The notes under the pieces: generated by a model
What the model saw: only the letters and a program-made list of their open reading frames with translations
Database searches by the model: none
What the model was told of the DNA's origin: nothing
In this document: piece after piece, positions 1 to 22,045 of the stretch
How positions within the stretch are numbered: the stretch's first letter is position 1
How the letters are laid out: every line of letters begins with the position of its first letter
DNA from: Mermis nigrescens
Lineage: Eukaryota > Nematoda > Enoplea > Mermithida > Mermithidae
Assembly (NCBI GenBank): GCA_036768485.1
Contig: JAVLUZ010000157.1
Coordinates: 12,939,011-13,003,010, forward strand
Length of the DNA: 64,000 nt
Direction of reading: 5' to 3'
Position numbers and translations under genes: made by a program

Positions 1-445
1 GAATGCGAGAATTACTGTACTTCCTGATCCATCCAGTAGCGGGAGGGGGCGGTATACAAACTTTTCCAAAAAAGTCAAAAACAGGTCCAAAATTTTGCCC
101 TCAACGCGCGAAATAGCATTCTTCGGTGTTTTACATTGTATACTTTTACACAAAATCACTTTTGAAGTCATATTTTTCTTAAAATTTTAGAATTTTCGAC
201 AATTTTGTGCAAAAAATCATTAAATTTCTGAGACTTTAACAAAAATCTGGCGCGAAGCGCCGAAAATTTGCAAAATTAAGGCGGATAGACGTCTAGAAGC
301 ATGATTTACTGCTTGATTTCCTGTATTTATAGCATTTGATGCAAAACATTGAAATTTTTCATTGAAAATGTAAGAAAACTATGCAAAAATAGCTGTTTCT
401 GCTGTTCAAATTGTTTTGAAACCTACATGAACAGAAAATGGCTTC
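1..445. other. Gene-free left edge, repeat-derived
   Basis: I see no gene here. The segment holds decayed repeat sequence, including a short GC palindrome of the form GGCGCGAAGCGCC near 248-262. That palindrome recurs in other repeats of the window. The phrase ACTGTACTT..GATCCAT near 15-35 is related to motifs at about 2052 and 2641, which suggests one old repeat family brackets the first 2.7 kb. Confidence 0.5.
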
Positions 446-1227
446 CAGGGCCCGGTTTCACCACAAAGCTACGAGTTAGGAGTTACGGGTGACGGTTTCA
501 TGAGTACGGGCTACGAGTGCTACAAATTTCCGTTTCACCAAAAACTGAGATTTACGAGCCACGGGCTACGAGTTTCGAGTTCTACGAGTACTTTTTACGA
601 GTGTTTTTTCACGAATAACGGCTGGGCGGTTTCACCAGATATTACGATCGAATGTTACGAGTGAAAAGATTCGTAAATTTTGTAATATTATCACGGCTCA
701 AAAAGAGGTCCGTAGGACTCGTAAAGAAGTGGCAGACTAGTGCGTTTAATAGTTTTCTGGTTTGTTTTTTCTCATTTCACTTTCGTGCACACACCTAAAT
801 AAAACATATACTGACAGCACATGTAAAGGGTAAGAAGATTAGCATTAAAAAAATAATAAATTTTTCAAAAAATGTTTTAGAGAAATCCCATAAAATTCGA
901 TTCTTAAGCTGCATTCTTGAGTAGTAATTCGAAATTTTATTTCTTTAGCCCTTGTTAGGAATGTTCGCAGCTTTTTTATGAAAAATATTACAATCACTTA
1001 GACATTTTGCATGAATTGCGGAAATCAGACATTTTTGATTGGATTTCTGAAAATTAGAATTTCATCGCACTTCCTTCGGAAAAGAGCCGACTGCATATTT
1101 TATGTACGTATTAATGACAACTAAGAATGATTTGTTAAATTTGAAAATTGAAATAATACGCTGTGATATACTTTTAGCTTCGTAACGTCTCTGAATCTGA
1201 TTTAATTGATTTCGTTTATAAATTATA

Positions 1228-1262
<35 letters not shown>

Positions 1263-1358
1263 TATTATTATTATTATTATTAATATTATGATTATTATTA
1301 GTATTAGTATTATAATAATAATAAATTATTATTATTATTATTAGTATTAGTAATATTC

Positions 1359-1391
<33 letters not shown>

Positions 1392-1867
1392 TTATTGTTA
1401 TTATCGTCATTATTATTATTACTAATATTATTATTTTCATTTTTATTTAAAGTTATAAATTTTCTGAGAAGCTTATTAATTCTTGTTGACTAAATCCCAG
1501 ACATTTCTTAACACTTTCTATGTTTTTCTATCGAGCGGCATAAAATCTGCAATTAATTACATAATTATGCTGTTTAAAACAGAGACAATGACTAACGAAG
1601 AATGTCATACGCAACAGAAAAGATATACATTTTATTACGAGTACTCGTAAAAAGGTCCAAAAAGTACTCGTACAAAATGAGTTTTTATGAGTCCTACGGA
1701 AATCCTGGTGAAACCCTCGTAATACGAACTCTTAACCCGTTGCTCGTTACTCATAACTCGTAGTCGTAATTCATAACTCGTAAAAAGATGGTGAAACCCG
1801 ATTTTCCCGTAAAACGGAAGTCGTAGAACTCTTAGGAGTCGTAAACTTATGGTGAAACCGGGCCCTG
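446..1867. mobile_element. Inverted-repeat (foldback-like) element with CAGGGCCCGGTTTCACCA ends
   Basis: The left end reads CAGGGCCCGGTTTCACCA and the right end is its reverse complement, TGGTGAAACCGGGCCCTG. The two arms of roughly 200-250 bp are made of degenerate TACGAGT / ACTCGTA repeats, in opposite orientation on the two sides. The centre is non-coding and includes an ATT microsatellite. No transposase is visible and I could not see a clear target-site duplication. It is best read as a non-autonomous DNA transposon of foldback or long-TIR type; the superfamily is not certain, although the CAGGG start recalls hAT. Confidence 0.8.
1222..1438. repeat. (ATT/AAT)n microsatellite
   Basis: An imperfect trinucleotide array of TAA/ATT units. 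It flips from TAA-type to ATT-type around 1260 and so is itself palindromic. It lies in the centre of the inverted-repeat element. Confidence 0.95.
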
Positions 1868-3057
1868 TCGCCAAGAAAGTAAATAAATGTCATTAATAGG
1901 TATCATCCGGCGCGCAGCGCCGGAAAAATTTGAGAAATTATGGTCACTGACGACCAAAAATCATTGCAGATTGCATATCCATTCTTTATCTCGCCAAATA
2001 TTTTGGCCAATGGGGAGCGGCCGCCCCCCTTAAATCCGCCTCTGCATGTAGCGACTGTACTTTCCGATCCATGTAGCAAAAAGACGCTTTTGGTTGTACA
2101 AATTATCATTGTGAAATTCAACGCGAAGCGCGAAAAGTCTTTCGCGATTATTCTCACATTTTATTTCGAAAGGGGCACTTTCCCCCAATCCCCCTGTATA
2201 CGAGCCTGAGCTCTACGTTAGGGTTAAAATAGGAACTATATGCTATACAGGAAGGTCGGTAGGATACTTAATCAGTGATACTGATACACAAAACCTCAAA
2301 AATAAAAAATAATTCATGACAATGCGGTGGAAGAATAGAAAAGCTGTGGTGAATGAATGACAGACAAATGTTCAAAAACTCCTTTTTGTAAGGCATAATC
2401 TCAAAGCAGTTGGTTATAATAGTGTGACTTTAAAGAATCTGATAAACGATGACGACGACGATGATGCGATAGCATAACAAGGCGAAATGGATGAGGCTAA
2501 CTCTGATTCAGATGATCTGGATTTTGATGATGAATTATCTGCTTCATCAGATTAAAATCAGAATTCTGGCTAACAACAATAAACATATAAACATTTATTT
2601 TAGTTAGATATAGTGTTAAATATTACGATTATTTTCTCTGCACTGTACTTTCCGATCCATGTAGCGAGCATGAGAAATAAAAGTTAGTCATCATATGAAT
2701 ATCAATTGGCACTTTGCTGTATGTAACTTGGTGTAACTGGGTACGCGCCTAAAACCATAAGAAAAGCCAATAGGTAAGAAACAGCCTGTGTACTGCAGAT
2801 GCATTCTAAATAGTTAATATTTAACGGATATATTAAACTTATTCAAATTTGATTTTAACCCTCGGCGCCTCGGCACTTTTCAGCTTCGCCCTCGGCGCCG
2901 AGGCCGAGGCTCCAAAAAACGCCGAGGCTTGCCGAGGCCGAGGCCTCGGTCCGATCACTGCTTTGGTAGTCGCTACTTTCTAAGTATTTGTTTTTTTGAT
3001 TTAAGGGTTATTCATATAGCTGATAATTCATTTAATTAAATAGCTTCACTACGTGAT
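1868..3057. other. Intergenic repeat relics upstream of TMEM242
   Basis: I see no convincing gene. A 20-odd base motif containing ACTTTCCGATCCATGTAGC occurs at about 2058 and again at about 2645, which points to a duplicated or dispersed repeat. A GGCGC-type palindrome lies near 1908-1923. A run rich in GAGGC/CCGAGG lies at 2860-2950. The promoter of TMEM242 should be in the last few hundred bases, but I cannot point to a defined element. Confidence 0.5.
2487..2555 (+). pseudogene. Acidic C-terminal tail of a lost ORF (possible transposase relic)
   Basis: A 22-codon open segment ends in TAA and encodes a strongly acidic, serine-rich tail (MDEANSDSDDLDFDDELSASSD is too short to be a gene alone). 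An Asp-rich stretch (GATGACGACGACGATGATG) precedes it at about 2449, followed by a stop. Acidic tails like this end several pogo/Tigger-type and other transposases, so it may be the stump of one. Nothing upstream confirms this. Confidence 0.25.
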
Positions 3058-13864
<10,807 letters not shown>

Positions 13865-13935
13865 TTTTTAGATATCGATTTTTCTTATTTTTGTTGCATT
13901 ATTACAAAATTTTTAGCTTTTGATGCTTTATTCCT

Positions 13936-13941
13936 AATAAA
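13936..13941 (+). terminator. TMEM242: Poly(A) signal of TMEM242
   Basis: AATAAA lies 72 bases after the stop codon, the expected distance for cleavage and polyadenylation. Confidence 0.7.
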
Positions 13942-14031
13942 TCGTTCCGGCTCTTAATTACTGCTTCATAGTCTGATCCTTCTAATAAACATGCGTTTTT
14001 CTATAAAGAATTTTCGACAGTAAATTGATGA

Positions 14032-14640
14032 TCATGGATGCACAGCATGGCCAATTTTGAGGTCTCTTTTGAGCCAAAATGGTCTTAAAAACAGGTATAC
14101 GTGCTAAACTAGCGTAAAAACTTAATCCACAGTTTTCCCAATTTTATGGGTTTAGTCCATCCATAGCGTGGGGTGGCTTAAACCCCCAGAATCCGGAAAA
14201 ACCCCGCACTCTGGTTGACTCCAGAACGGAGTTTTTAGTACATGTTCACGATTTTGCCCCATTTAGACTTTCTCCAGAATTTGGTTCTGCCCATACATGA
14301 TCTTTAGGGGGTTTTGCTCCCCCTAGAATAATTGATTTTGCAAAAAAACGTAGGAAAGGTGCTGTTTTCCGCGATATTTTGGCTCAAAAGTGTCAATTTT
14401 TAGCACTTCGCGCCATATGCTCATCTTTGTGCTATTATGTTCGATTTTTTCAAAAAATCTTTCCCAAAGCTTATATGTACATATGTTCTAAAATGAATGC
14501 GTCGCCAGAAATGCCAAAAACTTGTGTTTTTAACGCATAACTCGTTTTCGAGCCGACAAAATGCACTTTAGGTAAAATTTTTGTTTTTACTCCACCTCCC
14601 TACAATTCTCTTGCTGCCATTGTATGGTCTATAGTCTGTT
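14032..14640 (+). repeat. Composite of MITE fragments (HAT-B, HAT-F, HAT-C)
   Basis: Three fragments lie end to end in the + direction. A HAT-B left half (GGATGCACAGCATGG) starts at about 14036. A HAT-F copy runs about 14155-14300 (AGCGTGGGG .. GAATTTGGTTCTGCCCATAC). A HAT-C copy runs about 14295-14632 (GGGGGTTTTGCTCCCCC, then GCACTTCGCGCC). No gene is visible. Confidence 0.65.
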
Positions 14641-14912
14641 TCACACAACTTCTGTCATAAATTTTAAAACTATCTCCGACAATAAGCTGACAGATTGAGA
14701 TTATAGCATTGATCTGATATATAATTATCTTAACCCTCGGCCTACCGTCGATAAAAATTCTTAGACTTATGCACGAAGTTATGTGAAACAGACTAAGACA
14801 CCCTTGTGCGTGTCTACTGATTTTTGTATGGTTCTATGATGGACCGACTGAATGCACACGCGCACCGTAGCCGAAAAATATTTGCGAGAAAAACTGATCA
14901 ATTCTTTTTCAG

Positions 14913-14987
14913 ATTTAACCGCTTTCTCATATGGCTGTCTACCACTGTAGTCGTCAGCGTGCCCCAAAGAATCGGATTTTGTGATAG
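14913..14987 (+). CDS. Candidate orphan exon, membrane-like
   Basis: A strong acceptor (ATTCTTTTTCAG|) and a strong donor (GATAG|gtaggt) bound 75 bases. One frame is fully open and hydrophobic (FNRFLIWLSTTVVVSV, then PQRIGFCD). No neighbouring exon was found, so it could be chance. If real, it is part of an unknown + strand membrane-protein gene. Confidence 0.28.
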
Positions 14988-15101
14988 GTAGGTATTTATT
15001 ATGTTACGTTCATGTTTGATTGTATAAATTAGACATAGGTAACATATGTGTGATATTGATATCTCTAGATAAATAAAAAAAACTAAATACTAAAGTGCAC
15101 A

Positions 15102-15474
15102 CGTCGATTTGGGGGGCTAGGCCCCTAGAATTTAAAAAACCACACTGAATACAATAGACCCGTGTAATTGAATTTTTAGCATTTTTTCGTAATTTCGTCG
15201 CATCAGACCCATACCTGGACGTAGGGGGTATGCACCCCGTTCCAGAAACCAAAAGACCCCCCAGAATTCAATTTTTCCAAATTTTTTTGTTTTTTCGCAA
15301 TTTTTTGATGCCAATGGATAGTGCTCGATGAGAAACGTTGAAAAATGGTGTTTTTTCGCCATACCACCATTTTCAAGGCCATTTTTGACCTTTGAAAAAA
15401 TCTTGCACCCCCAGAACTTTGGTGCTGCCCATCTGATCAGACTCCCAGAATTTGGTTGCTGCTCATGTATGTAT
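15102..15474 (+). mobile_element. HAT-F MITE split by a HAT-A MITE
   Basis: The left part (GTCGATTTGGGGGG .. TTTCGTCGCATCAGACC) and the right part (CCCAGAATTTGGTTGCTGC) are continuous in the uninterrupted copy at 57.7-57.9 kb. Here they are separated by 15210-15435, so HAT-A activity came after HAT-F. Confidence 0.75.
15210..15435 (+). mobile_element. HAT-A MITE with 8-bp TSD (7 of 8)
   Basis: It runs from CATACCTGG to CCCATCTG, flanked by ATCAGACC and ATCAGACT. It carries the family core GATGCCAATGGATAGTGCTC. It is inserted in a HAT-F element. Confidence 0.88.
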
Positions 15475-16019
15475 ACTAATGTTTTATTCATACCTGCGCT
15501 TCTTTTGCTGCACAGTAATGGGTATGATGAATGTCTATAGTTTACATTTGCATAGATAGGTACTTATCGAGTTTACAGTGTGACTTCTAAGGATTCTTGA
15601 GCGCAAGACTGCATTAAATTTTTTAGCTACATTTTTGCCCGACATGCTTAAAAAATCCAGGAAGAAACACAGATTGTATTACTTCATATCTTTATAAGAT
15701 AGCTTCATGCTCTCAAATAAGGAATGCACACGTATGTAGGTTGGTCTCCTTTGTATGCTCTTTGTTTCATTTGGCAAACGAAACTCGTTTTATCAAATTA
15801 GAATTTTAACCATCTCTTTTTCCGCTTGCGCATCATTTTCAATGGCCTTCAAAATCGCTATAAATGTTAAATTGACTTAAAAACTGTCTTCAATTCACTT
15901 AATCTAATCAATTTCAGGTATTTACACAAATAAGCTCTAACCTTCATCTACATACTTTCGGCCCTAATTTTATCTTACTTCCACGGAAATTTTTCCTTTT
16001 TCTCCTCTCTTGGGTCTAG
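15475..16019. other. Intergenic, no feature seen
   Basis: AT-rich sequence. I see no coding segment or assignable repeat. Confidence 0.4.
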
Positions 16020-16280
16020 ACCATACAGATGAACAGCATAATTGGTGTGGGGGAAGGTCGTGAGCTAGGAGCTTTTTTGAGCCAACGTGGCTTCAAAAAC
16101 TGGTATATGTATATGCTGAAAGCATAATGCTATGTAATCCATGATTAATGGTCAAGCATTTGCGCAGAAAAGTTTTTTATTATCTTCCATTTTTGGCCTT
16201 CGTTTTGCCTTGTTTTTCCGAGATAATTTCTTACTTTTTCATTCCGGGGGCTGCCTGGACCCCTTACGTGCATGTCTGAT
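16020..16280 (+). mobile_element. HAT-B MITE
   Basis: It shows the family phrases GAGCCAACGTGGCTTC and TTTTTGGCCTTCGTTTTGCC and the end ACGTGCATGTCT. The flanks GGTCTAGA and GATCTGGA match at 6 of 8 bases. Confidence 0.75.
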
Positions 16281-16802
16281 CTGGAACCCAATTTGCGGGT
16301 ATGTTCACGACTGAATGTTCGGTTTGTTTCCTTAATTGCATATACCTACCTACATGTATTTTATTTCAAATTAAGAGCTGATGAAATGCAGATATTGCAT
16401 TTAGCTACTTATACAGCAAAACGCGAATTCAATTTGCATCTAGATTGATCGCAAGATTTTCATTCACGTTTGTACATGTGTACATATGTGCAGCACAATC
16501 GAGCATTTCTTTGCAAAATAACTTTACTATAATTGCTTAAATTTGCATTTGTATAGAAACGTGTGACTTATCAACAATGCATGGGCATTTTCGTCATTGG
16601 CGCATTTGGTATGATCAGATAATTAGCGATTTTGATGTGATCAGATCCAACTTATTTTGCCTCAGAATTAGATATGAAAAAATTTATCATTCAAAAACAA
16701 GCATCTAAATTGCTGCGTTCGTACATACATCAGTTTCGAAAATTATTTCAATCTATACCCTTAAATTTGCTCAAGATCAAATTTTAGTTGTTTATATATA
16801 TA

Positions 16803-17032
16803 AATGTAACGGCTCAAAATTTTGGCTAGGGGACCCGCCCAGTTATTTTGAGGGATAGCCTCTATTGTTTGGCGAAAAACGGTCGAAAAACATGAAAATT
16901 GCCACACAAAAAACGTCCATTCTTTCCAAAAATCAAGGGAGGGATTCAAAATTTTCGACTGAAGGGAGAAGGTGGGGACGTCCAACTTTGGGTGAGGGAT
17001 CCCCCAACTCTCTTCTATTACATGTATGGTTG
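16803..17032 (-). mobile_element. MITE-D copy
   Basis: It runs from AATGTAACGGCTC to TATTACATGT. The family has ACATGTAAC inverted ends and G/C-rich blocks such as GAGGGATCCCCC. Other copies are at 28.1, 28.8 and 35.9 kb. It is non-coding. Confidence 0.7.
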
Positions 17033-17336
17033 ACATACAGAGTGAGCCAAAAAAGGCTACACCCCGATATTGCAACATAATTTAAGGTAATCTTAACATA
17101 AAGTTTTGATACTAATTGCATTCGACAGATAAAAACGTGCTTGATTTTACTGTGCAAAAAAATTCTGGTCAGTTGCCAGCCAGCGTGCCCTACAGCGATT
17201 AGTTTTCACCCCACTCTGATATTTTTAAACCTAATAGTCTCTGCATTGTCTTCTATTACTGAGTATTTGGTACTATTTTTGAAAATATCTTCAGTCAAAA
17301 TAATATAAGCCCGTTCGCTGAACCTCGGGTGGGTAC

Positions 17337-17595
17337 CACACATGGGCGTGGGGGGTTGGGAGGGTATGCAACCCCCCAGAAGTTGAAATACCCCCCAGAA
17401 ATCAAAATACCCCCTAGAATTCAAATTTGAAAATTTTTTTGCTTTTTTAGCGATTTTTTGATGCCATTGGATAGTGCTCGATGAGAAACGTCGAAAAATG
17501 TTGTTTTTTTCGCCATACGACCACTTTTAAGACCATTTTTAGACCTTTGAAAATTTTTCACCCTCCCCCCAGAATTTTGGTGCTGCCCACCTATG
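17337..17595 (+). mobile_element. HAT-A MITE with 8-bp TSD (7 of 8)
   Basis: Flanked by GTGGGTAC and GTGGGCAC. The start CACACATGGGCGTGGGG resembles the HAT-F start, which suggests the two families share a source. The end GGTGCTGCCCACCTATG is typical of the family. Confidence 0.88.
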
Positions 17596-17603
17596 GTGGG
17601 CAC

Positions 17604-19225
17604 TCCTTCCTACTGAATGCAAATACTGCAAAACACCGTCAAAAGGCCAAGGAAATTTATGACACAACCGAAGAAGCTTTTAAGGTTCAAACGATATCGA
17701 AGTATGGTGTAAGCAAATGTCTGCATCGTCCGAACCGCTGATAGCTGGCCTAAAATTTTTACACGATTTAAACAAGGTAATTTAAATCTATCTAATGAAA
17801 GTAAACTTAACAGTTTATATCCAGATTTGCCAAAGTTATGACCGGTAACATTGGGGTGAAGCCTTTTTGGCCCACCTTGTACATGTAATTTAAAAGCATC
17901 TAAACTATAATTATTAGGCTAAATAATGCTATACCGTTTAAAACCTTAAATGTTCCTCGAATGTACATAAAAACATCTATTTACATACCTGAATAATCGA
18001 ATTAGATGAAATGCTGAAGCGTGTCCGTAAAACTTGGTGCACTGTATTAATGTACATACCTATGCGTTACCTACTGGCCAGGGGAAATTAAAAAAATTAA
18101 CGAAGTGCGCAAAAAGTGGTTTTTCGCACTTTTAAGCTAGTAAATGTAATATTATTTGCCTAGGCGCCAAGCAAGCTTATTTCTATTCTTTTCGACGTAT
18201 ATTATACAAATTTAATCAGAAATGGCAAGTGTCAAAATCCACAGCCTTAGGTCGAGCTACGTATTATTTTTTCCGCATGTAGTGTTTGTGTTTTCAAAGC
18301 CCCAACGATGTATGGAAAGATATAATTTGAAGATTCTGAAGTCGTATCACAAATTTTTAGCCCTTCTAAAATGAAATCCTGAACGCGGACCTGACGCATA
18401 ATCCCAAAATATAGGTTAAATAACATATTTCGAGCATACATTAATCACAGTCTACCGCAATATTCACACGTTCGTTAGCGATTTCGAACAAAATTCGTCT
18501 TCACAAATATACAAAAAAAGTTGTACATTGTACGTTCACACAGTGGAGTTGCAATCGCAATGTGATTTTACAATGTACCTTTCAAAGTGACCCACAAAGT
18601 TTATGCTTATGTATCTTGTTACTGTATTGCTTTGTGGTTAGTTCTGCTCCATCGGCAGATTGTCCTGTCATGCGTTGCGAACAACTATTGAACACAGGCA
18701 TGTTGTCGAATGCAATTTTTACCGGATAGCGCGCGAAGGCTTTATTTACCTAAGTGGCTTACTGGTCCTATGATATTTTGTTGCGACTGATGAATCATAC
18801 TAATCGGCCGCACACGCAAAGATAGCCCATAATTCGGTGTTGCGCAATAAAACCAGTCAAAAATATACAAATATGCATGTTCTGTAGGCAGCTTAACTGC
18901 TTGGTATCGAGGTATAAAAAGTAGAGAAGGGAAATCGTTACCCATATTTTGCGGGTAGCCTTAATAACTTCACTGGCAAGCTCCTTGGAGCCTCAACTTG
19001 GGTAGGAAGGAGCGCTATTATTGAAACATGCAAAATTAATGCGTTAAAAACTTAATAACCCCAAACCAAGCGAAAGTCTAAGCAACCAACAATATTACTA
19101 GTTGGCATTACTTTCTCCTATTTCTTTCTCGGGTCAAAAGAAAACTAAAGCATTCATGATGTTAGAGTTAAGCTGCAATGCATTACATAAGAAAGTTGAA
19201 TGGGCGTCGATTTATTGGCCCTGTG
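17604..19225. other. Intergenic, no gene seen
   Basis: I see no coding segment. One snapback near 18091-18120 pairs AAGTGCGCAAAAA with TTTTTCGCACTT with one bulged base. Confidence 0.45.
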
Positions 19226-19238
19226 CTAGAGACAAAAA

Positions 19239-19326
19239 ATGTTGACGTACACTCGCCGCGACCGGTTTTTAAAGAAGCAGGAACGGCAAACGAACGACGT
19301 TGAATATGAGCCAACTTTGTCATAGG
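19239..19326 (+). CDS. Candidate first exon of an unknown gene
   Basis: From ATG at 19239 an open segment encodes a basic peptide (MLTYTRRDRFLKKQERQTND, then VEYEPTLS) and reaches TAG. Its codon content is unlike the surrounding AT-rich DNA. A possible donor is at AACGAC|gttgaa. It could join the splice-bounded segment at 19382-19461 in phase 0. No family was recognised. Confidence 0.27.
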
Positions 19327-19381
19327 AACGTTCAATGCGTTTACTTATCGTGTTTTCTAATACATATGATTATTATTACAG

Positions 19382-19461
19382 GGCAACGACACCGAAACAG
19401 AAAACTACCGGAGAGGAATGCTGAAAAAACGGTGCAGAGGACAGTTGGGCCGGGCCCCCAG
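19382..19461 (+). CDS. Candidate orphan exon, strong splice sites
   Basis: The acceptor TTATTACAG|GGC and the donor CCCCCAG|gtacgt are both good, and the 80 bases are far richer in G+C than their surroundings. Two frames are open; one gives NDTETENYRRGMLKKRC. I do not recognise the product. Confidence 0.32.
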
Positions 19462-20639
19462 GTACGTGCGTACGATGAGCGGGTAGTTTTGTTTTGGCAT
19501 ACTTTGTATGCGCTTATTTGTTGACTGTATACAGTGCGCCTCGTATGCGACAATGCGCAGTGCTCAAAAGAAAGTACGAAAAGGTAATTTGAGTTTATGA
19601 GTGTAGTACGCCGTACGTACTGTATCTATCCAGTTCATTGTACACACCTGTGCCGTGCTGTTGCAAGGAATTTTGTGTAATATGGATTAAAAAAAGTTTT
19701 CGGCAACTTTTATTCTGTAATGATGTACGTCTTCGAAAGCAATGTTTTGTTGCTGCTCATTCGTCTTACGACTTTTTCGGCGCCTGTAACTTTCATTTCA
19801 GGTTAGTCGATTGCAAGTAGCGTATAGGCAGTGTTTTCGAATAATTCGCTTGTCTGTGCTTTCTACTTTCTTTTTATATAACTTACCTACTTATTGTAAT
19901 TTGTGTTATCTTAACAAAGTGGAGACCGATTTTTCTGTGATTTTTGTTTGACTGGTGATTCATCTTAGACCTAGAGAGTTTGTCTCCCATTTAGTTTTTG
20001 TATAAAGCGGAAAAATTTTTCTGTAAACATTCCTATAGAAAAGCAATGGATTCTTATTTTTTGAAATAACGATCTCTTCATATTTTCTGTCAGAAATGTG
20101 GGATGAATTTCGATTGGATCCATCTTTTCTCTAGCATCCCAGCATCCCAGCTTTTAGAGCTTCTTTATCAGCATAAAAAAATTAGTACATCGATATCTTT
20201 ATATGAACATCCGAAGAAATTCTGTATCATTATATGAACAACTAAAGAAAGTCAGAGAGACTTAGCGTATTGTTCGGCTGCGCAACCAGTTGTTTATTCA
20301 ATCGATTGTTTCATAGTTTTATCAAATACTATTTTTGGTGCGCTTCTTCGAGGAATCACAGTATTTATTAATTATAAATTTATTACGTAATTATAAATTA
20401 ATATTGATTATAAATCACAATTCGAAGTCTGTAATTGCTCGTCAAAGCTGACTAAGCGATACTGTCACCTCCTACATGTTCAGTCAATTCCAGGCAGTAG
20501 TTCGTTATTTCTAGCGATTTTCAACTAATTTTTTATATTTAAAAAATTCAGCCAAGTTTGCAGTCGTGTGTAAAAATCTGCGTACTAGCTTAGCATTTCA
20601 TGCATTTTTCATTTTTCGTATTCAAATTTGCCACCACAG

Positions 20640-20713
20640 GTGCAGAGTTTAAAGATCAAGCAAAGGATTTTATAGAAGTGAAGGGTCTTCAAAGTTTGCA
20701 AATGCTAGAATAG
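20640..20713 (+). CDS. Candidate terminal exon
   Basis: After the acceptor TTGCCACCACAG|GT, an open frame reads AEFKDQAKDFIEVKGLQSLQ and then MLE before TAG. The composition is protein-like but the family is unknown. Its entry phase (1) does not match the exit phase of the 19382-19461 segment, so the two do not join directly. Confidence 0.25.
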
Positions 20714-21528
20714 CTAAAATATCTATCTTAATCTCAGTTTGTTAATTATTCCGAAAGCTTGTCTGTTTTTAACCTTGGTTTTGCTTGTTTAGGCCCAAAT
20801 CTCCCAGCCCATTCTCGTCTGTTTGCGCCCAGTGACTATTCACATGAATTTTATTCACATTTTCGAACTTTTATTCATTGGATAGATTCGCCTCTTGCTA
20901 TCTAAATGCTTTCGTATTTTTCTAAACCGTTATAGCATGCTATCCTCTGACCAGTCGGGACGAATCTGAAGGGTGAATACGAAGCATTAGATCAGTCAGT
21001 AGCGAATACAAAAAGCGATTACAATAGAAAATAGTGAATAAGTATTTAAAATATTTTTGTCCATAGATTACTTCTTGACAAAAGTTTAATTAGCCGACAA
21101 ATCAACATTTCTCGAATTTGTAGTAGTATCTCTGAATCGTTCATTCTGGTTTCGCTCTCTATCCTAACGAGAATTTTTAAAGAAAACCTTATTTTTGCTT
21201 TTGCATGCGATAACTGATTGCTTCTCATTAATTGTTTATAATTAATGTTTTTGTTATCATCATATTCATTTTAGTTTAAGTGTCTGTCCATTTGTACAAG
21301 TCCCATAGCCTTATGCTGCTAATGTTTGTTCCCGTTTTTTTAATTTATTAGAAAAAAATTTATACACACTCAAGAACCTTCTTTCTATTTAATAAGAAAT
21401 TATATAACTTACGTTCTTCTGTGACTTTTGAACCAATAGTGAGAATTTTCTGTGGTGGTTATGCTGAATCATGTAGAGAGAGTAAGTAACGTGAGCGCGA
21501 GCGCAACTTGCTCATTGTCTGAGCACAG

Positions 21529-21630
21529 TCATATATTCATGGCGTCTCTTTGAATGAAATCTTGAAATACTCGAAGGATCTTATGGCCAAGATCGGAGTT
21601 GAATGGGGTGTTGAATGGAAGCTAATTTAA
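21529..21630 (+). CDS. Candidate terminal exon
   Basis: After an acceptor-like GAGCACAG, 33 codons are open to TAA and include VSLNEILKYSKDLMAKIG and VEWGVEWKL. The sequence looks protein-like but I do not recognise it. It may belong with other orphan segments in 19-22 kb. Confidence 0.27.
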   Translation, partial: SYIHGVSLNEILKYSKDLMAKIGVEWGVEWKLI

Positions 21631-21879
21631 AGATTTTTACAGCGGCACAATAAAATGAAGCAGGGCTGTGGTCTCAAAACAATTCAAGCCGTAATGGGGT
21701 ACTTTATAGGGCTTTTGTAAAACTTGATGTTTTAATTCATTTTTGGTTTAAATTTTGCATCGTATTTCTTAAGTTTTCTTTTTCTTCTTGAACTAACTTC
21801 TGGAATCCTTCTTAACCTATGGATATGCAACACCTGGAAAATGTTAGTTCGTCTACGGGAGGTCGGCTAGGGAAGGATG

Positions 21880-22045
21880 CCCTGAAGCTTTCTTTTTGAG
21901 CTCAATGTAATTTATTGTTTTTAGGCTGTTAGAGAAACTCTACTTTTCAACCTGTTTTTTGCCTCGATTTTGCCTTATTTTTCCATAAAACTTTCCTTTT
22001 TCTTCCAGATTAAATTCACACCAAAACATCTCTTGTGCATGTTTG
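21880..22045 (+). repeat. Degenerate HAT-B fragment
   Basis: The phrases TTTTTTGCCTCGATTTTGCC, ATAAAACTTTCC and TTGTGCATGT follow the HAT-B order, but the left end is eroded. Confidence 0.5.

Noticed and set aside
1216..1440. Open frame of Ile and Tyr/Asn runs on the - strand
   Set aside because: It is an ATT microsatellite, not a gene.
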